Below are positions 18,232-28,175 of a DNA stretch of 64,000 bases, piece by piece. The notes under the pieces were generated by a model that searched no databases, was not told the DNA's origin, and saw only the letters and a program-made list of their open reading frames with translations. The position numbers were made by a program, and so were the translations under genes. Where the stretch lies: the NCBI RefSeq assembly GCF_001439695.1, contig NZ_JYLL01000009.1, forward strand, positions 1-64,000, read 5' to 3'. This DNA comes from Pseudomonas veronii. GTDB taxonomy: Bacteria; Pseudomonadota; Gammaproteobacteria; Pseudomonadales; Pseudomonadaceae. The first letter of the stretch is position 1; the number at the start of each line of letters is the position of its first letter.

Positions 18232-20877
18232 ATGAGTGATATCGATGCACGCTTGCGTGAGGATGTTCACCTGCTGGGTGAACTGTTGGGCAACACCATT
18301 CGAGAGCAGTACGGCGATGATTTTCTCGACAAGATCGAGCAGATCCGCAAAGGCGCCAAGGCTGACCGGCGTGGCGCGGTGGCCGATCAGGCGGCGGGCG
18401 AGGAACTCAGCGCCAGTCTGAACCAACTGCAGGAAAACGAACTGTTGCCGGTCGCCCGGGCCTTCAACCAGTTCCTCAACCTGGCCAACATCGCCGAGCA
18501 GTATCAGTTGATTCATCGGCGCGATGAGTCGCAACCGGCGCCTTTCGAATCGCGGGTGTTGCCGGAGTTGTTGGCGCGCCTGCAACGCGAAGGCCACAGC
18601 AATGAATCCCTGGCCCGTCAGTTGGGGCGCCTGGAGATCGAGCTGGTCCTCACCGCGCACCCCACCGAAGTGGCCCGTCGCACCCTGATCCAGAAATACG
18701 ACGCGATTGCCGCGCAACTGGCGCTGAAGGATCACCGTGACCTCACCACCGCCGAGCGCGAACAGATCCGCGAGCGCCTGCAACGGCTGATCGCCGAGGC
18801 CTGGCACACCGAGGAAATCCGCCGTACCCGGCCCACGCCCGTGGATGAAGCCAAATGGGGCTTCGCGGTGATCGAGCACTCGTTATGGCAGGCGATCCCG
18901 AATTACCTGCGCAAGGCCGACCATGCGTTGCAGGCCGCCACCGGCCTGCGCCTGCCTTTGGAAGCGGCGCCGATTCGCTTCGCCTCGTGGATGGGCGGCG
19001 ACCGTGACGGCAACCCGAATGTCACCGCGCCGGTCACCCGCGAAGTCTTGCTGCTGGCGCGCTGGATGGCGGCCGATCTGTACTTGCGCGATATCGATCA
19101 GTTGGCCTCGGAGCTGTCGATGCAGCAGGCCAGCCCGGCGTTGCAGGCCAAGGTCGGCGACAGCGTCGAGCCGTATCGCGTACTGCTCAAGCAACTGCGT
19201 GATCGCCTGCGGGCGACCCGCCAATGGGCCCAAGCCGCATTGAGCGCGACCATCCCGGCACCGGCGGATGTGCTGCAACACAACCGCGACCTGCTGGACC
19301 CGCTGGAGCTGTGCTACCAGTCGCTGCATGAGTGCGGCATGGGCGTGATCGCCGATGGTCCGTTGCTCGATTGCCTGCGCCGCGCCGTCACCTTTGGCCT
19401 GTTCCTGGTGCGCCTGGATGTGCGCCAGGACGCCAGCCGCCACACCGCGGCGATGACCGAAATCACCGATTACCTCGGTCTGGGGCGTTACGAAGACTGG
19501 AACGAAGAGATGCGTATCGGCTTCCTGATGAAGGAACTGGTCAATCGTCGACCGCTGCTGCCGGGCTATTTCAAGCCGTCGGCGGATACCGCCGAGGTGT
19601 TGAACACCTGCCGGGAAATCGCCGCCGCCCCGGCCGCGTCCCTGGGCTCGTATGTCATTTCCATGGCCGGCGCCGCGTCGGATGTGCTGGCGGTGCAACT
19701 GTTGCTCAAAGAGTCGGGCGTGCAACGGCCGATGCGCGTGGCGCCGCTGTTCGAAACCCTGGCCGACCTGGACAACGCCGGCCCGGTGATCGAAAAACTG
19801 TTGCTGCTGCCGGGTTACCGCGCGCGGCTGCAAGGCCCGCAGGAAGTGATGATCGGCTACTCGGACTCGGCCAAGGACGCCGGCACCACCGCCGCCGCCT
19901 GGGCGCAGTACCGGGCGCAGGAACGTCTGGTGGATATCTGTCGCGAGCAACAGGTGGAACTGCTGTTGTTCCATGGTCGCGGCGGCACCGTCGGACGAGG
20001 CGGCGGCCCGGCCCACGCGGCGATTCTGTCGCAACCGCCGGGCTCGGTGGCGGGGCGGTTCCGCACCACTGAACAAGGCGAAATGATCCGCTTCAAATTC
20101 GGCCTGCCGGACATCGCCGAGCAGAACCTCAATCTGTACCTGGCGGCGGTGTTGGAAGCGACGTTGTTGCCGCCGCCACCACCGCAGCCGGACTGGCGCC
20201 ATTTGATGGATGAATTGGCAGCGGACGGCGTCAGCGCCTACCGCGCGGTGGTGCGGGAAAATCCGCAATTCGTCGAGTATTTCCGCCAGTCCACCCCGGA
20301 GCAGGAGCTGGGGCGCCTGCCCTTGGGCAGTCGCCCGGCCAAACGCCGTGCCGGTGGTATTGAAAGCCTGCGGGCGATCCCGTGGATCTTCGGCTGGACC
20401 CAGACCCGCCTGATGCTGCCCGCCTGGCTCGGCTGGGAAGCGGCGTTGAGCAAGGCGCTGGAGCGCGGGGAAGGCGAGTTGCTGGGGCAGATGCGCGAGC
20501 AATGGCCGTTCTTCCGCACCCGCATCGATATGCTGGAAATGGTGCTGGCCAAGGCCGATGCCGATATCGCGCGGCTCTATGACGAGCGCCTGGTGCAGCC
20601 CGAGCTGTTGCCGTTGGGCGCGCATTTACGCGACCTATTGTCGCAGGCCTGCCAGGTGGTGCTTGGCCTGACTGGCCAGTCGCAACTGCTGGCCCATAGC
20701 CCGGACACCCTGGAGTTCATCCGCCTGCGCAACACCTACCTCGACCCCTTGCACCTGTTGCAGGCCGAATTGCTGGCGCGCTCGCGTCGCCAGGAAGCGG
20801 CACAGGACAGCCCTCTGGAACAGGCGTTGCTGGTGTCCGTGGCCGGTATCGCCGCCGGCTTGCGCAATACAGGCTGA
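18232..20877 (+). CDS. ppc: Phosphoenolpyruvate carboxylase
   Basis: 881-residue anaplerotic enzyme converting PEP and bicarbonate to oxaloacetate. Conserved sites include [11 protein letters not shown] with the catalytic histidine at about residue 143, the [13 protein letters not shown] loop, [14 protein letters not shown], and the glycine-rich [14 protein letters not shown] loop. Length fits the bacterial enzyme. Transcribed divergently from the small conserved gene; adk follows after 280 bases, as in P. aeruginosa. Confidence 0.97.
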   Translation: MSDIDARLREDVHLLGELLGNTIREQYGDDFLDKIEQIRKGAKADRRGAVADQAAGEELSASLNQLQENELLPVARAFNQFLNLANIAEQYQLIHRRDESQPAPFESRVLPELLARLQREGHSNESLARQLGRLEIELVLTAHPTEVARRTLIQKYDAIAAQLALKDHRDLTTAEREQIRERLQRLIAEAWHTEEIRRTRPTPVDEAKWGFAVIEHSLWQAIPNYLRKADHALQAATGLRLPLEAAPIRFASWMGGDRDGNPNVTAPVTREVLLLARWMAADLYLRDIDQLASELSMQQASPALQAKVGDSVEPYRVLLKQLRDRLRATRQWAQAALSATIPAPADVLQHNRDLLDPLELCYQSLHECGMGVIADGPLLDCLRRAVTFGLFLVRLDVRQDASRHTAAMTEITDYLGLGRYEDWNEEMRIGFLMKELVNRRPLLPGYFKPSADTAEVLNTCREIAAAPAASLGSYVISMAGAASDVLAVQLLLKESGVQRPMRVAPLFETLADLDNAGPVIEKLLLLPGYRARLQGPQEVMIGYSDSAKDAGTTAAAWAQYRAQERLVDICREQQVELLLFHGRGGTVGRGGGPAHAAILSQPPGSVAGRFRTTEQGEMIRFKFGLPDIAEQNLNLYLAAVLEATLLPPPPPQPDWRHLMDELAADGVSAYRAVVRENPQFVEYFRQSTPEQELGRLPLGSRPAKRRAGGIESLRAIPWIFGWTQTRLMLPAWLGWEAALSKALERGEGELLGQMREQWPFFRTRIDMLEMVLAKADADIARLYDERLVQPELLPLGAHLRDLLSQACQVVLGLTGQSQLLAHSPDTLEFIRLRNTYLDPLHLLQAELLARSRRQEAAQDSPLEQALLVSVAGIAAGLRNTG

Positions 20878-20986
20878 GGTTTTTTGCGTGTGCTCAACGG
20901 CTTGCAGATAACCCACGACGGCCGTCCTTAACAGGGCGGTCGGCGTTTAGGGGGGCGGGTTGCACTCAGGCACACCTCTCCTATGA

Positions 20987-21805
<819 letters not shown>

Positions 21806-21827
21806 TCGAACGATCGGCTTTACGCAC

Positions 21828-21853
21828 AACGGCCCGCTTGCGGGCCGTTGTTG
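21828..21853 (+). terminator. Terminator of adk
   Basis: Stem AACGGCCCG / CGGGCCGTT with a CTTG loop, followed by GTTGTTTAT. The T-tract is interrupted, so termination may be partial and allow read-through into tsaB. Confidence 0.75.
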
Positions 21854-21895
21854 TTTATACTGGCGCACTTTTTTTCGACTTGGACACCGACACCG

Positions 21896-22582
21896 ATGAG
21901 CACCCTGCTGGCCCTGGACACTGCGACTGAAGCTTGCTCGGTTGCCTTGCTGCACGATGGCAAGGTCACCAGCCACTACGAGGTGATCCCGCGCCTGCAC
22001 GCGCAGAAGCTGTTGCCGATGATCAAGCAACTGCTGGAGGACGCCGGCACGAGCCTGTCGGCCGTGGACGCCATCGCCTTCGGCCGTGGCCCGGGCGCCT
22101 TTACCGGCGTGCGTATCGCCATCGGCGTGGTCCAGGGCCTGGCCTTTGCGTTGGAGCGCCCGGTGTTGCCGGTGTCCAACCTCGCCGTGCTGGCCCAGCG
22201 TGCGTTGCGTGAACACGGTGCACGGCAAGTGGCTGCGGCGATCGATGCGCGGATGGATGAAGTCTATTGGGGCTGCTACCGCGAAACCGACGGCGAGATG
22301 CGCCTGGCAGGCGTTGAGGCCGTGCTGCCCCCCGAAGCGGCGGAGTTGCCGAGCGATGCCAGCGGTGATTGGTTCGGTGCCGGTACGGGCTGGGGTTATG
22401 GTGAGCGCATCGGTGTGCCGCTGGTTGGCCAGGACGCCACACTGTTGCCGCATGCCGAAGACCTGCTGACCCTGGCGCGCTTTGCGTTCGAGCGCGGCGA
22501 AGCGATTGCTGCGGACCAGGCGGCGCCGGTGTATCTGCGCGATAAAGTGGCGCAGACCAAGGCCGAACGCGGGATAATTTGA
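21896..22582 (+). CDS. tsaB: TsaB, tRNA threonylcarbamoyladenosine biosynthesis protein
   Basis: 228-residue ASKHA-fold protein, partner of TsaD in making t6A37 of ANN-decoding tRNAs. The N-terminal LALDTATEACSVAL and the FGRGPGAFTGVRIAIGVVQGLA segment (about residues 62-82) are diagnostic. The ATG at 21896 gives the family N-terminus; the upstream extension to 21848 runs through the adk terminator. tcdA, which acts later on the same tRNA base, lies elsewhere in this window at 43641. Confidence 0.93.
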   Translation: MSTLLALDTATEACSVALLHDGKVTSHYEVIPRLHAQKLLPMIKQLLEDAGTSLSAVDAIAFGRGPGAFTGVRIAIGVVQGLAFALERPVLPVSNLAVLAQRALREHGARQVAAAIDARMDEVYWGCYRETDGEMRLAGVEAVLPPEAAELPSDASGDWFGAGTGWGYGERIGVPLVGQDATLLPHAEDLLTLARFAFERGEAIAADQAAPVYLRDKVAQTKAERGII

Positions 22583-22742
22583 CGTCAAAAATACGGGTGT
22601 TTTTGGCCAAAGCGCGCCAATCGTCAGAATTTGCCCCGGCGTTTAAACCTTTTTCCATTTATGTGTTCTAGTTATCACCAGAGCATTTGCGCGCTACGGA
22701 TTGCGCCACTAAAATGCCATTACTGATACCGAGTTCGCATCG

Positions 22743-23042
22743 ATGCGTATAGACGGCTTTTCCTCACAGTCCTACCCCCTCAAGCGTAAGCCGCGCAAGG
22801 CAAACGTCACGGTAGACGAGTCCGTCGAGGATTCGCCGGACTTCATCGAGGTCCAGTCCGAAGCGTCCAGCCCCCAAGGCGCTGCAAATGCGCGTACCAG
22901 TGGTCTTCCTGCCCGCCAGCAAGACATGGTCTTCCCGCGCTCCATGAGCAAAAGCGTTGCCACCGCCCTGGCCAGCTACCTGACCACCGCCGGCTTTGTC
23001 GAATGGGATATGGAAGTGCTGGGTCTCGACATCCACATCTGA
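22743..23042 (+). CDS. Small conserved hypothetical protein
   Basis: 99 residues: a basic, low-complexity N-terminus (SYPLKRKPRKANV), an acidic middle and a more ordered end (SKSVATALASYLTTAGFVEWDMEVLGLDIHI). No signal peptide or known motif. Its TGA overlaps the ATG of the DUF72 gene, so the two are translationally coupled, which supports it as real. Confidence 0.7.
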   Translation: MRIDGFSSQSYPLKRKPRKANVTVDESVEDSPDFIEVQSEASSPQGAANARTSGLPARQQDMVFPRSMSKSVATALASYLTTAGFVEWDMEVLGLDIHI

Positions 23043-23902
23043 TGCGCCTGCCTTATTTCATCGGTTGCCCGTCCTGGAGTGAAAACGCCTGGCGCGAGTA
23101 CCTGTACCCTGTCGATGCCCGTTCCAGCGATTACCTCGCCCTCTACTCGCAAGTCTTCAACGCGGTGGAAGGCAACACCACGTTTTATGCGCGCCCGTCG
23201 ACCGCCACCGTGCAGCGCTGGGCCGAGATCATGCCCGCGGATTTTCGCTTCACTGCCAAGTTCCCCGGTGACATCAGTCACGGTGGCGACCTGCGTGAGC
23301 AACTGCCGGCGGCACACAGTTTCGTCGGCTTGATGAGCCCGTTGGGTGAGCGCGTTTCGCCGCTGTGGCTGCAATTGTCGGCCAGCTTTTCGCCGCAGCG
23401 CCTCGCTGAACTGGCCGGGTTTATCGACGGGCTGGAACGCCCCCTGGCCGTGGAAGTGCGCCACCCGCAATTCTTCGCCAAAGGTGATGCCGAGCGCATG
23501 CTCAACCGCCTGCTGCGCGACCGTGGCGTCGAACGGATCTGCCTCGACCCTCGCGCCCTGTTCAGTTGCACATCCACCTCGGCCGCGGTGCTGCATGCCC
23601 AGGCGAAAAAACCCAAGGTACCGCCGCGTCCGGCGGCGTTGACCCTGTTTCCCCAGGTGCGCTTCATCGGCCACCCCGAGCTTGAAGCCAACGACCCCTT
23701 CCTGATCCCGTGGGTGGAAAAGATCGCCGGTTGGATCGAAGAGGGACGCACCCCCTACGTGTTCCTGCACACCTCGGATAACCGCCTCGCCGCGCAACTG
23801 GCGCTGCGTTTTCACGCCAAGCTGATGGCACGTTTGCCCGGCTTGCCCGCGTTGCCGACCTTGCACCGCAAACCCGCAGCGCAGCAACTGGGGTTACTCT
23901 AA
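23042..23902 (+). CDS. DUF72 family protein
   Basis: 286 residues of a TIM-barrel DUF72 protein (YecE-like). Diagnostic pieces are FIGCPSWSENAWR, the FNAVEGNTTFYARPS segment and FRFTAKFPGDISH; the C-terminal FLHTSDN also fits. Biochemical function of the family is not settled. It overlaps the preceding small gene by one base, and the PEP-mutase-like gene follows after 27 bases, so the three may be one transcript. Confidence 0.85.
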   Translation: MRLPYFIGCPSWSENAWREYLYPVDARSSDYLALYSQVFNAVEGNTTFYARPSTATVQRWAEIMPADFRFTAKFPGDISHGGDLREQLPAAHSFVGLMSPLGERVSPLWLQLSASFSPQRLAELAGFIDGLERPLAVEVRHPQFFAKGDAERMLNRLLRDRGVERICLDPRALFSCTSTSAAVLHAQAKKPKVPPRPAALTLFPQVRFIGHPELEANDPFLIPWVEKIAGWIEEGRTPYVFLHTSDNRLAAQLALRFHAKLMARLPGLPALPTLHRKPAAQQLGLL

Positions 23903-23929
23903 GGCTCCTTTTCCCGCCAGGAGTCAGTC

Positions 23930-24757
23930 ATGGATGCCCAAACCCTTCGCGCCGAAACCTTCAAGGCCCTGCATGCACGCGATCGTGCGTTTGTGATGCC
24001 CAACCCGTGGGACGCAGGCTCGGCGATCATGCTCGCCAGCCTCGGCTTCGAAGCCCTGGCCACCACCAGCGCGGGCTACGCGTTCAGCCTGGGGCGCCCG
24101 GATGCCGAAGGGGCGCTGTCCCTGGAAGACACCCTGGTCAACGCCACGATGATCGCCAAGGCCACCGCGTTGCCGGTGGCCGCCGACCTGGAAAACGGCT
24201 TCAGCGACACCCCCGACGGTTGCGCCCGAACCATTTTGCGCGCGGCGGCCAGCGGTATCGTCGGTGGCTCCATCGAAGATGCCACGGGTATCGCCGTCGA
24301 CCCGATCTATTCCTTTGACCTTTCCGTCGAGCGTGTGGAAGCTGCGGTCGTTGCTGCGCGCAGCCTGCCATTCCCGTTCATGCTGACGGCCCGTGCAGAA
24401 AACCTCCTGCATGGTCGACTGGATTTGCCTGACACTATTCGCCGCCTGCAGGCCTACGCCGAAGCCGGTGCGGACGTGCTCTATGCGCCGGGGCTGCGCA
24501 GTGCCGAGGAGGTGCTGGCGGTGGTCAAGGCCGTGGCCCCAAAACCGGTGAATGTGTTGATGTCCGGCGGCCTGAAACTCAGTGTGGCGCAGTTGAGCGC
24601 GATGGGCGTCAAGCGCATCAGCGTGGGCTCGGCCATGGCGCTGGCGGCGTATGGCGAGTTTTACCGCGCGGCGCAGGAGGTGTACCAGTCCGGCACGTTT
24701 ACTTTCACCGAGCGCTCGATGCCCTACAGCCAGGCCAGCCAATTCTTCAAGGATTAA
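23930..24757 (+). CDS. Isocitrate lyase / PEP mutase superfamily protein
   Basis: 275 residues of the PEP mutase-like barrel. FVMPNPWDAGSAIMLASLGFEALATTSAGYA, ADLENGF and GGSIEDATG are the typical metal- and substrate-binding strands. The KKCGH-type catalytic loop of true isocitrate and methylisocitrate lyases is absent. It is therefore more like the oxaloacetate decarboxylase or phosphonopyruvate hydrolase-type relatives; the substrate cannot be assigned. Confidence 0.83.
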   Translation: MDAQTLRAETFKALHARDRAFVMPNPWDAGSAIMLASLGFEALATTSAGYAFSLGRPDAEGALSLEDTLVNATMIAKATALPVAADLENGFSDTPDGCARTILRAAASGIVGGSIEDATGIAVDPIYSFDLSVERVEAAVVAARSLPFPFMLTARAENLLHGRLDLPDTIRRLQAYAEAGADVLYAPGLRSAEEVLAVVKAVAPKPVNVLMSGGLKLSVAQLSAMGVKRISVGSAMALAAYGEFYRAAQEVYQSGTFTFTERSMPYSQASQFFKD

Positions 24758-24797
24758 GCGGCGCGTGTTCGCACGGCATGGGGCGCGGCGTTGAGGC

Positions 24798-25418
24798 TTA
24801 TGCTGCCAGGCGCAGGTTGTTGACGATCAGCGGACGCGCCCAGTGGTAGTCGAAGTCCAGGGCCTTTTGTTGGGCGGCCAGCTCTTCTTGTGGGAACGGC
24901 GTGGCGGCCGGTGGCAGCAGGTCCAGTTCGAACTCGGCGATCGGCAAATGTAATGGGCGCGGTTCCGGCGCAGCGCCGGGTTCCGGTAGCGGTTGGCCGG
25001 CGCTCAGCACGATCGGGCGCACCCAAGTGCTTTCGAAATTCTGCTGGCGCTGCTGGGCGACGATCTCTTCTTGCGGGAATGGCGTGGCGGCCGGTGGCAA
25101 CAACTCGGTTTCGAATTCGGCAATCGGCAGGAACAGCGGTTCAGGCGGGGCGATCTCAGTGTCTTTCACGTCGCACTCACGCTGGGTGAGGATCTGCGAC
25201 AGCAGGTCAGCACCAGCACTGGGTTCCACCGCTGGGTCCAGCGGCGCTGGCGCCTTGGCCGCGAGCGCGTCCGGCGTTTCGCCGAGCTGCTCGGCCAGCG
25301 CGCGGGCGAAGAAGTCCTGCCACACATGACTGACGCCGGCCAGCGCTTGAGTATTGCGCAGGCCGTAGTGGTTGTGGGTCGGCAGTACACCGATGGTTAG
25401 CGGAAGAATGTCTGACAT
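24798..25418 (-). CDS. Protein of unknown function with two tandem internal repeats
   Basis: 206 residues beginning MSDILPLTIGVLPTHNHYG. The N-terminal third contains HVWQDFFARALAEQLGETPD. The C-terminal half is a duplicated module: LPIAEFE, LLPPAATPFPQEE, a glutamine/lysine helix and WVRPIV in the first copy, matched by LPIAEFELDLLPPAATPFPQEE and WARPLIV in the second, roughly 65 residues apart. No signal peptide or enzymatic motif. I chose the ATG at 25418; the frame runs further upstream into the rsmJ promoter region. Divergent from rsmJ. Confidence 0.7.
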   Translation of the reverse strand: MSDILPLTIGVLPTHNHYGLRNTQALAGVSHVWQDFFARALAEQLGETPDALAAKAPAPLDPAVEPSAGADLLSQILTQRECDVKDTEIAPPEPLFLPIAEFETELLPPAATPFPQEEIVAQQRQQNFESTWVRPIVLSAGQPLPEPGAAPEPRPLHLPIAEFELDLLPPAATPFPQEELAAQQKALDFDYHWARPLIVNNLRLAA

Positions 25419-25514
25419 TTTTCTCGGTCGACGCTCAGCTCTGGCAAAATACCTGATCCTTGTTTCTATCGGCCGTTGTTGGCCGATCCTTAATATTTTT
25501 GAGCGTAGCGATTC

Positions 25515-26297
25515 ATGAGCGAACAACCAGCGGCCAGCCGCATTCAAGTCGAGGCCTTGGCCGACGGCTTCCAGGCCCGCGCCGAACAGTGGGCTGCGCT
25601 GCTGGGCTTGCCGCTACAGCTGGCGGATGCGGAGTTTTCCCTGCAAGTCGGGGAGCAAGGCCTGCAGTTGCAACAGCTCGGGCCTGACGCGCCAGGGCCG
25701 GTGCGCGTGGATTTCGTCGAAGGCGGCGCGGCGCATCGGCGGTTGTACGGCGGCGGCAGCGGGCAGATGATCGCCAAGGCCGTGGGCATCGCCCAGGGCG
25801 TGCGCCCACGGGTGCTGGACGCCACGGCCGGGCTGGGCAAGGACGCATTCGTGCTGGCCAGCCTGGGCTGCGAGATGAGCCTGATCGAACGTCAGCCGCT
25901 GATCGGCGCATTGCTCGAGGATGGCCTGGCACGCGCGGCGGAGGATTTTGAGGTGGCGCCGATCGTGGCGCGGATGACGCTGCTCAAGGGCAACTCCATC
26001 GAGGTGATGCTCAATTGGCAAGGCGAGCCGCCTCAGGTGATCTACCTCGATCCGATGTTCCCGCACCGTGAGAAAACCGCCCTGGTGAAGAAGGAAATGC
26101 GCCTGTTCCGCCCCTTGGTGGGTGACGATCCAGACGCACCGGCCCTGCTGGCGGCGGCGCTGGCCCTGGCCAGTCACCGCGTGGTGGTCAAGCGCCCACG
26201 CAAGGCGCCGTGCATCGAGGGGCCCAAGCCGAGCCATGCGCTGGATGGTAAATCCAGCCGCTACGACATCTATCCGAAAAAGGCACTCAAGTCCTGA
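25515..26297 (+). CDS. rsmJ: 16S rRNA (guanine1516-N2)-methyltransferase
   Basis: 260 residues of the RsmJ (YhiQ) family, methylating G1516 of 16S rRNA in the small subunit. The SAM-binding motif I is [19 protein letters not shown] (about residues 101-119), followed by [14 protein letters not shown] and the catalytic [10 protein letters not shown]. Length matches the family. It is divergent from the repeat protein and convergent with mexL. Confidence 0.92.
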   Translation: MSEQPAASRIQVEALADGFQARAEQWAALLGLPLQLADAEFSLQVGEQGLQLQQLGPDAPGPVRVDFVEGGAAHRRLYGGGSGQMIAKAVGIAQGVRPRVLDATAGLGKDAFVLASLGCEMSLIERQPLIGALLEDGLARAAEDFEVAPIVARMTLLKGNSIEVMLNWQGEPPQVIYLDPMFPHREKTALVKKEMRLFRPLVGDDPDAPALLAAALALASHRVVVKRPRKAPCIEGPKPSHALDGKSSRYDIYPKKALKS

Positions 26298-26315
26298 GCC
26301 TCGCGCTACTAGCGG

Positions 26316-26975
26316 TCACCCGTTGCCGCTTGCAGCGGGTTCTCGGCGATAGGCCCGCATAAACAATCCCACCACATCCTGCACGTGGGCTTCGGCCGCT
26401 TCCTCGCTCAATTGCCCGCCGCAGCCATACAACAAGCAGAAGTTCGCCGTGCCCTTGAGCAGGCAGAAGAAGTGTTCGGCTGCGGTAAAAGGCTTGTCGA
26501 TGCTCAGCGCGCCGCTCTGGTCGATGTGCCCGAGCAGACGCTCCATGCCTTGCAACATCCGCATCGGCCCGGCTTCGAAGAAGATCTGCGAGAGTTTCAC
26601 GTCCTGATTGCCCGTGGTCATCATCAGGCGGTGCAGGTTCACCGATTCCTTGCTGTTGACCAGGCGATGGAAGCGGCGCCCGATATTCAGCAGCACCGTC
26701 TCCACAGGCACACCCTCGGGCAGCTCAAAGTACATCACCGGCAACTGTTCTTCGCACTTGGCCATCACGGCGGCGGTGAACAAGGTCTCTTTGTCGGTGA
26801 AGTGGCTGTAGACGGTCAGTTTCGATACGCCGGCCTCAAGGGCCACGGCATCCATGCTGGTATTTGCGTAACCGTTGCTCAAAAACAGGATTTTCGCTGC
26901 TTCGAGGATTGCCTGGCGTTTTGCCATGTCCTTGGGACGCCCAGGGCTACTGGTATTGACAAGATTGTCGGACAT
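26316..26975 (-). CDS. mexL: MexL-like TetR repressor of the adjacent RND pump
   Basis: 219 residues with an N-terminal TetR helix-turn-helix (AILEAAKILFLSNGYANTSMDAVALEAGVSKLTVYSHF). The ATG at 26975 has AGGTGG five bases upstream; a GTG two codons earlier is the alternative. The gene is divergent from an RND membrane fusion protein and pump pair, the same arrangement as P. aeruginosa mexL-mexJK. By analogy it should repress both its own gene and the pump through the palindrome in the 93-base gap. Confidence 0.85.
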   Translation of the reverse strand: MSDNLVNTSSPGRPKDMAKRQAILEAAKILFLSNGYANTSMDAVALEAGVSKLTVYSHFTDKETLFTAAVMAKCEEQLPVMYFELPEGVPVETVLLNIGRRFHRLVNSKESVNLHRLMMTTGNQDVKLSQIFFEAGPMRMLQGMERLLGHIDQSGALSIDKPFTAAEHFFCLLKGTANFCLLYGCGGQLSEEAAEAHVQDVVGLFMRAYRREPAASGNG

Positions 26976-27017
26976 TTCCACCTTTAATACTGGACTGGTG
27001 AGTTTGGTATTAATAAC

Positions 27018-27031
27018 ATACTGCCCAGTAT
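27018..27031. promoter_or_regulatory. Candidate MexL operator
   Basis: ATACTG-CC-CAGTAT is a perfect inverted repeat in the mexL-mexJ gap. A second related half-site, ATACTGG, stands at 26987-26993 and another inverted half, GGTAT, at 27006-27010. Position between divergent genes fits a TetR-family operator. Confidence 0.65.
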
Positions 27032-27068
27032 AATTATTCCTAGCACCATTTGCGAAAGGTCCTTCAGC

Positions 27069-28169
27069 ATGCGCAGCATTCTCCTGCCCCTTGCGTTGCC
27101 TGCCAGCCTGGTCTTTCTACTCGCCGCCTGCGGCCATGAAGAATCGCCCCAGACTACCCTCCGCCCGGCCATGGTGGTGCAACCACAGCCTGCGGCGCAG
27201 ACGATGGACAGTTATCCAGGCGAGGTGCGTGCCCGGTACGAACCGGACCTGGCCTTTCGCATCGGCGGCAAGGTCAGCAAACGGCTGGTGGAGGAGGGCG
27301 AGCGGGTCAAGGCCAATCAACCGCTGGCGGAACTCGACCCTCAGGATGTGCGCCTGCAACTGGAAGCCACCCGCGCCCAGGTGGCCGCCGCCGAGGCCAA
27401 CCTGCGGCTGGTGCGTGCCGAGCGTGACCGCTACAAGACCCTGATGGATCGTCAGTTGGTCAGCCGTTCCCAGTACGACAATGCTGAAAATCTGTACCGA
27501 TCAGGTGAGGCGCGCCTCAAGCAGATCAAGGCCGAGTTCGATGTGTCCAGTAACCAGGCCGGTTATGCCGTACTCCGCGCTCCTCAGGACGGCGTGGTTG
27601 CCAAGCGCGCGGTGGAAGTCGGCCAGGTGGTGTCCGCCGGCCAGACCGTGTTCACCCTGGCCACCGATGGCGAGCGTGAAGTGCTGATCAGCCTGCCCGA
27701 GCAAGGCTTCGGCCGGTTCAAGATCGGCCAGCCGGTGTCGGTCGAGTTATGGAGCCAGCCGGACCAGCGATTTGCCGGACGTATTCGCGAACTGTCGCCC
27801 GCAGCCGATCCGAAATCGCGCACCTTCGCTGCGCGCATCGCCTTCACCGGCGGTAAGGTTCCGGCCGAGTTGGGCCAGAGCGCCCGCGTTTTCATACAGG
27901 CAGACGGTGTTATTCCGCTGTCGGTGCCGCTGTCAGCCTTGAGCGCGGAGAACGGCGTGTCCTACGTCTGGCGCGTGCAGCCGGATGACACCCTTGTGCG
28001 TACCCCGGTGCGTATCGGCGCCTTTGGCGAAAAAACCGTACCCGTGCTCGAAGGCTTGAGCCCTACCGACTGGGTGATTGCCGCCGGGGTTCATGTGCTC
28101 CATGAGGGGCAGCAAGTGCGCCCGGTGGATCGCTCCAACCGGGTGGTGAATCTGGCGGTCAAGGAGTAG
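27069..28169 (+). CDS. mexJ: RND efflux membrane fusion protein
   Basis: 366 residues; a lipoprotein signal peptide ends LAAC (Cys18). The biotinyl-lipoyl-like hairpin domain (YPGEVRARYEPDLAFRIGGKV ... LRAPQDGVVAKRAVEVGQVV) and alpha-helical hairpin of periplasmic adaptors are clear. It should join the inner-membrane pump to an outer-membrane channel. Length and context match MexJ. The pump gene follows six bases after the stop. No outer-membrane channel gene is present, as for mexJK, which borrows one. Confidence 0.88.
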   Translation: MRSILLPLALPASLVFLLAACGHEESPQTTLRPAMVVQPQPAAQTMDSYPGEVRARYEPDLAFRIGGKVSKRLVEEGERVKANQPLAELDPQDVRLQLEATRAQVAAAEANLRLVRAERDRYKTLMDRQLVSRSQYDNAENLYRSGEARLKQIKAEFDVSSNQAGYAVLRAPQDGVVAKRAVEVGQVVSAGQTVFTLATDGEREVLISLPEQGFGRFKIGQPVSVELWSQPDQRFAGRIRELSPAADPKSRTFAARIAFTGGKVPAELGQSARVFIQADGVIPLSVPLSALSAENGVSYVWRVQPDDTLVRTPVRIGAFGEKTVPVLEGLSPTDWVIAAGVHVLHEGQQVRPVDRSNRVVNLAVKE

Positions 28170-28175
28170 TCCCCG

